From NCBI RefSeq assembly GCF_030272615.1, contig NC_081414.1, positions 662,606,438-662,670,437 on the forward strand: a DNA stretch of 64,000 nt, written 5' to 3'. The first letter of the stretch is position 1, and each line of letters begins with the position of its first letter. The DNA comes from Cryptomeria japonica. Its lineage: Eukaryota > Streptophyta > Pinopsida > Cupressales > Cupressaceae. This document shows, in pieces, positions 36,667 to 47,382 of the stretch. The translations under genes were made by a program, and so were the position numbers. Below the pieces are notes generated by a model. The model worked only from the letters and a program-made list of their open reading frames with translations. It did no database searches and was not told where the DNA came from.

Positions 36667-38133
36667 TGTAGACGTATAAAAATGACCATATTCCTAAATG
36701 AATATTTTATGCTCATTTCTCTATTTGATTAAATCCAATTTAATTAAATTATCCACATTCTTCTATTTTATTAAGTAAATTACTCAATTTATTTAAATAA
36801 AATTCACTATACCCATTTAATGAATAAATCATTTTATTCAATTAAATCCCCCTATCCACTTTTAATTAAATAGTTATCCCAAATTGAATAAATCTAATTT
36901 ATTTAATTTCCCCAAATTGCAACCAAATTGAATTAAATTACTTTATTTCAATTAAATCCTATTATCCCTCCATCCACTTGCAAAATCCTAAACCCCTTTC
37001 TAATCCCTTCTAGAATCTTCTAATCACTTCTAATTAACCTAACCCCTCCTCTAAATTTTGTCACATCCCTAAGCAAAGGGAAGTCACTTCTCAAAACCCT
37101 TAAAGTCTTTGATAACCATTAAAGGTTTTCAACCTTCAACCACTAAATGGCTCAAAGTCTTTGATAACCATTGAAGGTTTTCAACCTTCAACCACTTAAT
37201 TTCCAAAGTCTCCAATAACCATTAATGGTTAACTCAAACCCTCCCACATGGTTAAAACATTTGTTTTGACTCAACCTCTACCCAACCCAAAGGTCTCATC
37301 AGGCCATTAATGCTTTGACCATGATTATCTCTTAATCATTTGCACAAAGGTTTATCCTTGGATTAACTCTTAATCCAGTGGGTAATCTTAACTTAGACTT
37401 GACCTTTAGCCTTTAGATAACCATGAGGTCTTCTCAAGCCTTTAATGCCTCCAACCTCTTCTCTCAACCCAACCCTATGTTGACACTTGTCACCATTTCA
37501 TTGGTGCAAATTGTGCACATGGATCCCCAACTTTCAAACTCAGCCCTTGATAAAACAAATCAATCTTGACCATCCATTGCCCTATTTATGCTATAAATAG
37601 AGCTCTCATTCCTCCATTTTTAACAATCATCTTTCAAATTTGAAGCATCATACTTATGCTCAAATACTTTCAAGCTTTCTCATATCATTTTTATGCTCAT
37701 CATTTAGCCTCTTTTAGAATAGAAATTAGTCTAAATATGCATGTTTAGAGTACTTTCTTTATCATTTAGCTCAATCATAGACTAAATATATTATGTTAGG
37801 ATAGTATTCATACTAACCCTGTCATCTTATCATCTAGTTTATTGCATTTCTAGAATCATACATAGCTTAACATCCATTTCATATTAAAATCTATCAAAGC
37901 ATCTCTCGTTCTCACATTTGCCATCCCTAAACCATTTTGCTCAGTGATCTGAGAGCAAAAACATTGGTTTGAGGGACATTGTGAGATAGAGAACCATGAG
38001 ACCCTCCTTGGGAAGCTGAGTAATACGTTATTACTCCATAGCTTGCACCAAGAAGTCCTCTCTGTGTGTGTGGACTAGTATTTAACTATATTTTCAGATA
38101 TTAGGTTTTATTCGCCCACTTTTCCTGCATATA
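36667..38133 (+). repeat. 5' LTR of the large Gypsy
   Basis: TGTAGACGTATAAAAATGACC...TTTTCCTGCATATA. TATAAATA box at 37592-37599, about 540 bp before the LTR end. A 52-bp unit (starting AAAGTCTTTGATAACCATT at 37102 and 37154, diverged at 37205) is tandemly repeated. Confidence 0.93.
37592..37599 (+). promoter_or_regulatory. LTR promoter TATA box
   Basis: TATAAATA in the 5' LTR, conserved in the outer LTR (36262-36269) and the 3' LTR (54414-54421). Confidence 0.75.
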
Positions 38134-38137
38134 TTTC

Positions 38138-38155
38138 TGGCGCCCACTGTGGGGC
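38138..38155 (+). other. Primer binding site of the large Gypsy
   Basis: TGGCGCCCACTGTGGGGC begins four bases after the LTR end; TGGCGCC-starting sites are usual in plant Ty3/Gypsy elements. I do not name the tRNA. Confidence 0.85.
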
Positions 38156-38242
38156 TCAACCCCAAATAACAAATCGGTTTTTCAAATTAATGACTTTTGC
38201 AGGTCCACGAGAAACAGGAATCGGCGCGTCGGAAATATTCCA

Positions 38243-38643
38243 TAGCGCATCTGATCAACAGTCTAGTGCATCCCGCTTACTGTTTAGCGCGTGGGCTCTA
38301 TACTTTAGCGCTTGAAGCCCTTTTCTTAGCACATGGATTCACCTAAAATTTTCCTGTAGGTCTTGACGTGGACAAAACACAGAGTAGCGCATCAAGTTAA
38401 CATATTAGCGCATCTGTTCCCCAGTTTAGTGCTTATAGTCCATAATCCAGTGCGTAAAAATCAAAAGTTAGCGCATCATATTTCAAATTTTCCTGCAGAA
38501 CTGAGCGCGGGAGAAAGAAAAGGAACAGAGTAGCGCTTCCAATTCACAGAGTAGCACATCCCAGCAACAATATAGCACAAAGGAACATAAGTTTAGCGCA
38601 TCTGGCTTTTATTGTAGTGCGTACAGTCCATTTTATAGCCCAT
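38243..38643 (+). repeat. Phased TAGCGCRT array I (sense leader)
   Basis: Motif starts at 38243, 38264, 38285, 38306, 38327, then 38385, 38406, 38427, 38448, 38469, then 38531, 38552, 38573, 38594, 38615, 38636. Within each of the three runs every step is exactly 21 bp. The motif is 8 bp (TAGCGCAT, TAGCGCGT, TAGTGCAT, TAGCACAT and the like); the 13 bp between motifs are unrelated. Confidence 0.92.
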
Positions 38644-38649
38644 CGCAGA

Positions 38650-39830
38650 CAGAGGATTAAAATTTTATTGTAACCGAACTAAAATTCTAGGCTTGTAAAA
38701 GTCCCCCAGATCATCTAACATTTTCTTTCTTTTCTCTTGTTTGCAGGATTCTAATGGTTTCTTGTAGGTAGAGCGGGGAATTTTATTTCAAAAATGATTT
38801 CTTTTATTGACAGTAAAATTGAAAATTTGCTTTGTTGACCATTTCCTTTCCATAGTTCAGAAAATCATTCTTTTAAGGTAAAATGAACACCATGTTTTTG
38901 TGGAGCAACATCTCTGCCTAGATTTTAACAAATCACTGATTTGAAAGGTTAAAACAAACCCAATTGATTGCTTTGTCTCGAAAGTGGAAGGAATATGCTC
39001 TCCCCTTAACTGGGTGATCAAAAATCTAGACCACTCTTACAGCTTTCAGTAATTCAAGCATTAAAACCTTTAGCAGGCCTGCCTTCCCGAGGAGTTGCAA
39101 TCAACTCTTAAAGCCATTTATGGCCGGTGTGAAGGGAACGACTTAAGTGGGGAACGAATTTGACGCCAAGAATTCCAACCCACTATAATGAAAGGTGGAA
39201 AGTGACGAAAGTTCTTTTCAACGGTTGCGCGCAGTGATTAGCCATCCCCCAGTATCCTTGAGATACGTAAAGCCTTTGTTCTAAAGGTTGGGAAGCCTCC
39301 TGAGGGAGTTTATCACTGACGACCGAATGGGAAGCCTGATTACGAACCATAGAATTAGAAGCTTTGAACTGAGTCAGTAACCAAACATTTATAACATCAT
39401 AGTGCAAGGGTGGGGAAGAATCCGCCCCCAAGATTACTCACCATATATCTCCCAAGATAACTACTCAACTGTGAAGCAATTCACTTTGGGTTAATTTCTA
39501 GCAAAAGGCAAAAAAACGGGCACCCTCTAGGGGGTGACACGGCTGTTTGAGCTAACGGAGTATCGAGACTAGTGGGCTATGATGTTATTTATGACCCTTG
39601 AATAGAGAGTCTTTCTGAAGTGTATTACTTGTATCCAAACCTGTTAAAACACTGGGGATTTGAACACATCCTCACAGAACATACACTTTTTTTTTTAGAT
39701 TAGGCAAAATGGTTGTACTTTTTGTGCCGTGCTTGCATTTATTACTTCAGAGAATCATCCATCACACTTGAAAATTTCTCAACAAAATTCAAAAACCTCA
39801 AGAAATCACCCAAACAGAAAAATCAGGGCA
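38650..39830 (+). other. Conserved noncoding leader block
   Basis: No sense coding frame. The part from about 39085 to 39720 is strongly conserved in the second copy (about 58950-59620), including CCTTCCCGAGGAGTTG, GGTTGGGAAGCCTCCTGAGGGAG and CACCCTCTAGGGGGTGACAC, words able to pair with themselves. It may be a structured RNA or packaging region. The minus-strand open stretches here (39183-39431) are side effects of this conservation. Confidence 0.6.
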
Positions 39831-39833
39831 GTC

Positions 39834-40343
39834 TAGCGCATAAGAACAACATCTTAGCGCGTGGAAGACTTTTGTTAGCGCATACAAATCTCAAATTAGT
39901 GCAGAAAGTTAAAACAGTAGTGTTTTCAGCTAAGACAAAATAGTGCAAAGTCCTTTAGCGCATCCCAACAAAAGTCTAGCGCGTGGAAGCAACATCTCAG
40001 CGCTTGGGAACCACGAATTAGCGCATTAAGTTTAAAATTTAGTGCGTGACAGGCCCAGTATAGCGCATAGCTTTTCAAACAAATTCAAAAACAATTTTCA
40101 GCGGTCCTAACTTTAGCACGTAGAAGAAACAGCTTAGTGCGTGGCATAGAAACATTAGTGCATTCAGTTTAAAAAATAGCGCGTAGAAGACCCAGGATAG
40201 CGCATGAAGTTTTGAAACTGTTAGACCGCCATTTTACAAAATCTGAACTTTAGCGCGTGTCTAGGGGCAGACTAGCACGTGTGCTCATTATTTTAGCGCA
40301 TCAAGTAAATTCAGTAGCGCATGTAGACTCTGTTCTAGCGCGT
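39834..40343 (+). repeat. Phased TAGCGCRT array II (sense leader)
   Basis: Motif starts at 39834, 39855, 39876, 39897, 39918 (21-bp steps), 39941, 39956, 39977, 39998, 40019, 40040, 40061 (21-bp steps from 39956), 40114, 40135, 40156, 40177, 40198 (21-bp steps), 40251, 40273, 40294, 40315, 40336. Spacers are unrelated to one another. Confidence 0.92.
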
Positions 40344-40439
40344 GATCCAAAACAGAAAAACAGAGGGCAAAATCGAAAAAAATTTAAAAATTTCAAAAAC
40401 ATTTTTAGAAGCCTTTTTCATCAAAAAACCATTTTTCAT

Positions 40440-41196
40440 CAAACCAGAGTGACAAACAAACCACTAAAACTATTTCTTGAGCTCAATTTGTGTCAAAACA
40501 AAAGTTGTCAGAATCCTAAACAAATCGCACAATAGAGGACGTCTCTCCTATCATAATCCGGAAATTTCATCATCAGTATCAACAAAATCCTTTACCATCT
40601 TACGGATTTCTATCTCAAAACACTTCTTTAAAATTCTCAAATCATCAAATCCAGTTTCCAGATCGGGAAGCTTTTATCCATATCATTTGACACACTTTAT
40701 CGTGAAGAGACATCTAAACCTTCACTCTAATAAAGTGAGATTTGAAATTTTTCAAAACAAGAATCAACTGAGTCCACACAAATCAAAGGAAATCATTGAT
40801 CACTCATGCATGACTAATCCCCTTATTCTGAGAAGAAAGAACCTCTATCGTAACATCACGTTGAAGAAACAACAACCTAGTTTTTCCAAATTCATCAAAA
40901 GAAATAAGTTTTTATACATCAATCGTCAACTCTTCAAATCTCATGGGGTATTCCTTCATCACGTCAAAAAGTATATCCAAAACAAATCTAGCGAATTTGA
41001 CAAGGAACCCTTGAAGACAAGAGCATACTGTCAAAAGTCTGCTTTTAATCAAACCATAAACCACGGCGGAAAGATCAATCCAGCATTCTTACCTGACGAG
41101 TGCATCACATATAACACATCTCGACCAGAACCACCAACGCCTGAGCAACATATCAGAGAGGATTTTGTTCCTTTCATCACTGAAAGTTTCTACTAA
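40440..41196 (+). CDS. Extra ORF upstream of gag (Ogre-type ORF1), function unknown
   Basis: The frame is open to the TAA at 41194-41196, one base before the gag ATG. It has no ATG near its left end (the first is near 40808), so translation may depend on splicing or another start; I give the open span. The protein is basic and rich in Ser, Lys, Phe and Ile, with blocks FLHHVKKYIQNKSSEFDKEP and FLPDECITYNTSRPEPPTPE near the C-terminus. The second copy has the same region at about 60190-60914 with small breaks, and conserved C-terminal residues, so it was once under selection. Ogre/Tat elements are known for an extra ORF before gag; I see no named domain. Confidence 0.6.
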
Positions 41197-41197
41197 A

Positions 41198-42430
41198 ATG
41201 CCCGTCACTCGCTCTCAACGAGACAAACAAAGCGAGACACACGCAGAATCAAGTATGAATCAAAGATTATCAAATCCTTTTGAAGTTCCACCCGTCGAAG
41301 AGACTGAAATTACTGAAGCACTTCTTCGGGAATGCCAGGAAAACCCTTCCTTCCAAAAACTTGTAGAAAAGCTCATGGAAAATGACAAAGAAAAGTATCT
41401 GCTCATGCTTACAAGTAAAGGCATAAAACTTCCTGAAGATTTTGATGCAAACATTTTTCAAACTGGGTCTCGACAATATACCTATCAAGAACAACAAAGA
41501 GAAGAAGAAACTCACATACCTGAACAACACATTCCAGAACAACACATACCAGAAATGCGTATACCTGAGCTAGAAACTCCAGAACAAAACATACCGTTTA
41601 CCACACCTTTTCAACTAAGAACAAATACGAGGGAAGAACTCTTTCCTCGGCAAGATAATGCGCCTTTGATTGCTCTTACTCAACAAATGCAAATGTTGCA
41701 AAGGAAAATACAAGATATGCAACAAGGGACAACAGTACGATACTCTTTAAATGAAATTTGTCCTTATCCATTTGACAAAAGATTGAACATGGTGCCTTTT
41801 CCTGCAAACTCGGACATTCCCAAATTTGATAAATACGATGGGAAAAGTGATCCCCGGGATCATGTTCGAGAATTTTGCACACTAAGCCTTGAATTCGCTC
41901 ATGATGACACCTATTTGATGAGGTTATTCCCCAGAAGCTTGGGAGGGAAAACCATGGAATGGTTATCCAAAATTTCGCTACCTATTAGATCATTTGATGA
42001 ATTGGTTAACAAATTCATCACCCACTATTCCTACAACATCCAACATGCCATAACCATGCTAGATGTTTGCAACACCAAACAAAAGAACAATGAAACATTC
42101 ATGGCATTCCTTCAATGCTGGCGACGCATGGTATCTAGATATCCTTGAGATATTCCTGAAAAGGAGAAAATGGAAATCTTCATTGATAACTTCAATGGCG
42201 AAATGAGTTACAGACTAAAACTTCAATGCATACCATCTTTCGCTAAATTGATTGAAAATGGCATTCAAGTAGAGGAAGCATGTGTCAAAAAGGGAACACT
42301 CAAATTCTACAAGGAAGGAATAAACTCATCAAATTACAATAATCAGAACAACACCAACCTTGACAAATCTTGATTTTGGACTTGAAACAAAAACAAAGGC
42401 AACAATGAATCATATGATCCCAAATCTAAG
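41198..42430 (+). pseudogene. Gypsy gag (retrotransposon gag domain)
   Basis: It starts at the ATG 41198 (MPVTRSQRDKQSETHAE). The N-terminal region has a run of IPEQH-type pentapeptides (about 41515-41605). The retrotrans_gag domain follows: FDKYDGKSDPRDHVREFCTL, MRLFPRSLGGKTMEWLSK and FDELVNKFITHYSYN (about 41820-42030). The frame is broken by TGA at 42146-42148 and again at 42371-42373; at both places the second copy has CGA (Arg). The protein makes the particle. It is followed by the zinc-finger and protease region in the same or a nearby frame. Confidence 0.92.
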
Positions 42431-42436
42431 CAACCA

Positions 42437-43858
42437 GTGCTTGCATTATCCAGAAATCCTCAAAATGTTACCCTCAGTGCTAACACATATGCACCAAACA
42501 ATGATCAAGGACAACTCAACGCAAACAACACCAATGATACTCAAAGCAAAAACATGAGCCCAGGACCTAACAACAATTCACGCCACAACACGAACAATTT
42601 CCAAAAGCGTATCTTCACACCACTGGGACAATCATTAGAATCAACATTCAGAGAACTTTTGGCAAACAAGATTCTTTCTTTGCCTCCAATCAACAATTAT
42701 GAACCCCCAATCAAACCACCTTGGTGGAATGATTCCCACTATTGTGATTTTCATCGCAACAAGGGTCATAGAACAAACGAATGTATGAGATTGAAACATA
42801 TAATACAGGACATGATTGATCGAGGTGACTTAACGGTGGATGGTCTCAAAACAAATGGTGATCACAGAGCCTTCAAAAATCCTCTCCCAAATTACAACAA
42901 GGATGGAGCATCAACTTCAGATGATACATGCGAAGCTCGTATTAATCACATCTACAATAACACCATCAACCACATATCAACTGAAGATCGTCAAGTCAAT
43001 GTCATCACCATTCGAGATCGGCATGATCATGAATCTGTCAATGTAACAACCCGCACTCAGAAATATGTCTTGAAGGGACATACTGCACCTACAACTGCCA
43101 CACCAAAAATCCAATATGACTTGGTTAGCCAACTACGCAAGACTCCAGCTCAGATATCTATCCTGGAATTATTGAAACTATCACCAAAGCACAAAGACAT
43201 ATTGGAGCAAGCGCTATTGGAAACAAATGTACCTCAAAATCTGGATACAGACAGATTTCAAGCCATGGTCGCCCATATGATAGGACCTCATAACCTCACC
43301 TTCTCAGAGCATGACAATACTTCATTGAGTCATCCGCATAATACTCCTCTCCATATTGAAGTCATTATTTGCAAACACCGAGTAAAAAGAGTCTTAATAG
43401 ATGGAGGAGCCGGACTTAATATATGTACTTTAAAGCTTATCCATGCATTAGGCTTCTCAGAAGAATCTATTGACCCTTGCAAGAAAATTACCATCAAGGC
43501 ATATGATGATGAGGAAAGGTCCTCTAAAGGAACTGTGATATTACCTATTCAAGTAGGACCAGTACAAAAGGATACTATATGTCAGGTCTTAGATATTGAT
43601 CTCACCTACAATATCTTATTAGGACGACCCTGGATACATGAAATGCAAGCAATACCTTCTACATATCACCAGTGTGTCAAGTTTCCTTATGATGGACAAG
43701 AAATCTCCATATCAGCTGATCACAATCCATTTCAACATTGCAACGCAATGGGGGCAGCCCAAGACAGTTTGGTTCCTCATAATAGAGAAAAGCAGCAATC
43801 CTTGACATCAGATCTGCAAACAACAAAGCCCAACTCCTTATGGGGAGACTTCAAGTAG
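42437..43858 (+). CDS. Gag zinc finger and aspartic protease
   Basis: 473 open codons. Near residues 105-120 is the finger YCDFHRNKGHRTNECMRLK (42739-42786), the C-x-x-H...GH...C form seen in Tat-type Gag. The protease lies at about residues 310-400: KRVLIDGGAGLNICT (43388-43430) carries the catalytic aspartate in DGG form, and YNILLGRPWIHEM (43609-43646) is the conserved C-terminal flap block. The enzyme cuts the polyprotein. The frame is intact within this span; it would normally be joined to gag upstream. The second copy (62171-63590) is broken by stops. Confidence 0.9.
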   Translation: MLALSRNPQNVTLSANTYAPNNDQGQLNANNTNDTQSKNMSPGPNNNSRHNTNNFQKRIFTPLGQSLESTFRELLANKILSLPPINNYEPPIKPPWWNDSHYCDFHRNKGHRTNECMRLKHIIQDMIDRGDLTVDGLKTNGDHRAFKNPLPNYNKDGASTSDDTCEARINHIYNNTINHISTEDRQVNVITIRDRHDHESVNVTTRTQKYVLKGHTAPTTATPKIQYDLVSQLRKTPAQISILELLKLSPKHKDILEQALLETNVPQNLDTDRFQAMVAHMIGPHNLTFSEHDNTSLSHPHNTPLHIEVIICKHRVKRVLIDGGAGLNICTLKLIHALGFSEESIDPCKKITIKAYDDEERSSKGTVILPIQVGPVQKDTICQVLDIDLTYNILLGRPWIHEMQAIPSTYHQCVKFPYDGQEISISADHNPFQHCNAMGAAQDSLVPHNREKQQSLTSDLQTTKPNSLWGDFK

Positions 43859-44014
43859 AAAATGCAAATCAAAGACCAAGGCATGGGAGAATACTCTTTG
43901 GAGCCTTTATGTTTGGCAAAATTGCCAACCTCACCTAGATCGCATGGTTTGCCTACTACATCAACACAACTGGCTACTCAGCCCATCACTAAATTTGATG
44001 GTACTTTCATCTAA

Positions 44015-44422
44015 TTGGGTACTCTAGTACATGAATCAAAGGACAAGGACGTTCTTAGCTGGTTATACAAAGATGAAGAAGAAAATCATAGAGCAGCCAT
44101 TCTAGACAGTGTTCTACCAACACACATGTATGGAAAAGGCTACTTAATCATGAAACAAATGGGATATGGCGGTAAAGGACCTATTGGAAAAGGCAAAGAA
44201 GGAGTCACTGAACCTATAGATCTTCCTTCACAACCTAGTAGAAACAAAGCAAGATTGGGTTCTAAACTGACATTCCTATTGAAACGGCTGCCACACAGAA
44301 TTACAAAACCTCAATGGAAGGAAAAGAAGAAGTACAAAGAAGAATCCTGGCAGGAAGCACTTTTTGAATCAGCAGAAACAATCCGCAAGGCACGAGGACG
44401 TCAAGATCAGAAGTTACATTAG
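44015..44422 (+). CDS. G-patch domain segment of pol
   Basis: After the protease a 135-codon stretch contains YGKGYLIMKQMGYGGKGPIG followed by KGKEGVTEPI (44126-44220). This is the glycine pattern of a G-patch (G-x-x-hMxxMG-x-x-G-x-GhGxxxxGxxxPI), a short nucleic-acid-binding module. It is followed by a Lys/Arg-rich tail. G-patches are known after the protease of betaretroviruses; here it sits in the same place in a plant Gypsy. The second copy keeps it (63890-63970). Some stops separate it from protease and reverse transcriptase. Confidence 0.8.
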   Translation: MGTLVHESKDKDVLSWLYKDEEENHRAAILDSVLPTHMYGKGYLIMKQMGYGGKGPIGKGKEGVTEPIDLPSQPSRNKARLGSKLTFLLKRLPHRITKPQWKEKKKYKEESWQEALFESAETIRKARGRQDQKLH

Positions 44423-44605
44423 GAAAAGCTTCTAAGTCACAAGAAGGCCCTATCTACAGCAGTAGCTCATATTCAAACACCAATATCTCAAGAACAAATC
44501 AGGTCATCTCCAGATACCATTATTCCTCCCTGAGGAAGCACAGTCTATGAACAAATCTAGCAAGTAGAAGACAGATCTGATACAGAATCTACAAAAACCA
44601 TCAAA

Positions 44606-46731
44606 ATGGTATCCATCATCAAAGATTTGTTTTCACCATACAACACACCTGTTTACAACACAGATAGAATCTGGGATGATGCCTATGAGATAGATTCCAA
44701 TGAATATGAATGGGGTACCTGCTCCAATGCTACTACTGATATCCTGGATGATACTGATTCTATATCCCTTTCTCAGGAAGAACGTAACGCAGAAGATAGA
44801 CCTCTTGAATTTGGACCACAAAATATCTATGACGCCCAGGAAAGTGAACATAAACATTATGAACAAGTCTATGTGGAAGATGATACCATCGAGGACCTCG
44901 ACGAAATCCTAAATTTCTTTAAACCTAAGACCCATCACGATGAAAACTCTATCCTAACACTTACAGTAGCCGAACTTGATCCACCCAACGATTCCTTACC
45001 ACTTGTCTTTCCTGACCTCATCGACTGGGACGAACCTGAAACACATGATATACCAATTTTCCCAGATGATGCATGTATTATCCATTACTTATGTACCATA
45101 AATCCCGAAACAGGCTCTACCAGTGAACAAAATAATGATATCTATCAATCAGGGAGTGCCAAGTCTCTTAGTCGCAAAAATGAACCAAATAAAGAATCTA
45201 ATGCTGAAAACCAGTCAATGGCAGCTCTAGATCACAAAAAAGTAAAAATAAAGGACGCATCGAAGGGTGAAAACCTTTTTAAGGCACCTAACGATGGGAG
45301 AGTTGACACTCTTCCTGAGCACTTTCATGAGCGATCACCCATTTTGATTGAGTCCACTCAATCAATCAACTTTGGTACCACAGAAGTAGCCAGAAACATA
45401 CACCTTGCAGAATCTCTGACAGAGGAAGAAAGATCGGCATTCATCATCTTCTTTAAGGAACAACAAATCAACTTTGCTTGGTCATATGCTGATATGCCCG
45501 GAGTAGATCCACACTTAATCATGCATCACTTGTCCATTTATACAGGAGTTAAGCCAGTCAAGCAAAATCTCCGAAAGATGAATCCACAGGTGGCACTCAT
45601 GGTCAAAACTGAACTAAAGAAATTATTAGACGTCGGATTCATCCGACCCATTGAATATGCGGAATGGATTTCCAACATCGTTCTAGTATCAAAACCAGAT
45701 GGTAGTATCAGAATCTGCACTGACTTCAAAGACGTCAACAAAGCTTGTCCAAAAGATGACTTTCCTCTGCCCAGTATCGACATCATTGTAGATCTCACAG
45801 CAGGCCATGCAATGCTCTCACTAATGGATGGTTTCTCAGGCTATAATCAAATCAAAATAGCCCCAGAAGATCAAGATAAAACTGCGTTCACCTGTCCTTG
45901 GGGAACGTACTGTTGGAATGTTATGCCTTTCGGCTTAAAGAATGCAGGGGCCACTTATCAAAGAGCAATGACCACAATATTCCATGACATGATGCACACA
46001 TTTATGGAAGATTATGTGGATGACTTATTAGCTAAATCTTTCACCAGAGCAGAACATCTTGGTATCCTAACCAAAATCTTTGATCGATTAGAGAAATTCC
46101 AAGTCCGGCTTAACCCTAAGAAGTGTGTCTTTGGGGTTACATCAGGCAAGTTACTAGGCTACATAGTCTCAGCTAAAGGTATTGAAGTAGATCCAACAAA
46201 GGTACAAGCCATCATGGACATGCCACCACCAAAGAATATCAGTCAACTCAGATCTCTACAAGGATGACTTCAATCCATCAGGCGATTCATCGCTCAGCTA
46301 GCAAATAAAAGTCTACCATTTAACCATTTACTACACAAAAATGTACCATTCAAATGGGAGGCCAAATTTGCAGAATCTTTTTACCAAATCAAACAATACC
46401 TGATGAATCCGCCAGTTCTAGTACCACCAGTCACCGGAAAGCCACTTATTCTATATATCTCAACAATAGATATTTCACTGGGGGCATTATTGGCACAAGA
46501 AGATCAACAAGGAAAGGAACGTGCCATATACTACATCAGTAGAACATTGAATGGCTATGAGCTCAACTATACATTCATTGAAAAGGCTTGCCTAACAGTG
46601 GTTTTTGCATCTCAGAAGTTCCGACATTATATGCTAGCACACACTATAAAGCTAGTAGCAAAAATTGATCCTCTCAAATATCTACTCAGCAAGGCCGCTC
46701 TTACAGGCTGATTGGCTAAATGGGTCATGAT
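44606..46731 (+). pseudogene. Gypsy reverse transcriptase and first RNase H
   Basis: An acidic N-terminal linker (44606-45350) leads into the RT: KPVKQNLRKMNPQVALMVK, GFIRPIEYAEWISNIVLVSK, SIRICTDFKDVNKACPKDDF, GYNQIKIAPEDQDKTAF, MPFGLKNAGATYQRAM and the intact YVDD box at 46013-46024. A TGA at 46265-46267 stops the frame within LRSLQG-LQSIRRF. The first RNase H follows (46403-46711) with LILYISTIDISLGALLAQED, YYISRTL and AEKACLTVVFA-like blocks, and a further TGA at 46709-46711. RT and RNase H make the DNA copy. The catalytic residues of RT are intact but the stops disable the protein. Confidence 0.93.
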
Positions 46732-46833
46732 TCTCAGTGAATTCGACATCCAATTCACACAGAAAGACGAGCTATCAAGGGACAAGCAATTGCAGATCAA
46801 CTGGCTGAAGCACCGCTACCAGGAAAACAAACC

Positions 46834-47282
46834 ATGGAGATAGAATTTCCAGATAGGGATGTTCTTGCTCTTTCTACCAAACACTGGACCCTATACTTTG
46901 ACGGATCCTATACACAACATGGTTCAGGGGCCGACATCTATTCATCACTCCTGAAGGACACACTATGCCAAGATCATATAGGCTTATGTTTCCATGTACA
47001 AATAATGTGGCTGAATATGAGGCATTGGTCATAGGCATCAAAATGGCCGTCGAATGGAAAATCACAGAGTTAAAAGTCTATGGAGACTCACAACTGGTCA
47101 TCAATCAAATCAACAACAACTATCAGACAAAGGATGACAAGCTACTACCCTACAAACGAATGGTGGATGAATTCAAACAGTATTTTGTGCACATCACCTT
47201 CGAGCAAATACCAAGGTTGAACAACAAAGCAGCCGATGCAATGGCTACAATCACTTCGTTACTACAAGTTCCAGAGCAATAG
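46834..47282 (+). pseudogene. Second, archaeal-type RNase H (aRNH)
   Basis: WTLYFDGSYTQHGSGA (46888-46935) holds the first aspartate. After a frameshift near 46950 come NNVAEYEALVIGIKMA (glutamate), VYGDSQLVINQINNNY (second aspartate) and NNKAADAMATI (last aspartate). This extra domain after the ordinary RNase H is a diagnostic mark of the Tat/Ogre Gypsy lineage. All catalytic residues are visible, but the frameshift breaks the gene. The integrase begins about 200 bp downstream. Confidence 0.9.
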
Positions 47283-47382
47283 AATCATTATGAGTTCCTG
47301 GTAGAGCAACTGTTCTCCCCCGCCTATGACCACTCTGAATCCCATGTTATCTATGCCTTGACTGGTTCAGATTCTCTATTAT

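Noticed and set aside
39183-39431. Minus-strand 82-codon frame that is also open in the second copy (59066-59308)
   Set aside because: The whole DNA block is conserved in both copies, the frame is antisense to the leader, and there is no known motif; conservation of the leader explains it.
39834-40343. CRISPR-like array (short constant motif, unique spacers)
   Set aside because: The motif is 8 bp and spacers are 13 bp, far below CRISPR sizes, and this is a plant retrotransposon; only the look is similar.
39713-40535. Coding region for a heptad Leu-Ala-His/Arg repeat protein
   Set aside because: The frame is broken by stops in both copies and steps of 22, 23 and 15 bp shift it; I keep it only as an alternative for the phased arrays.
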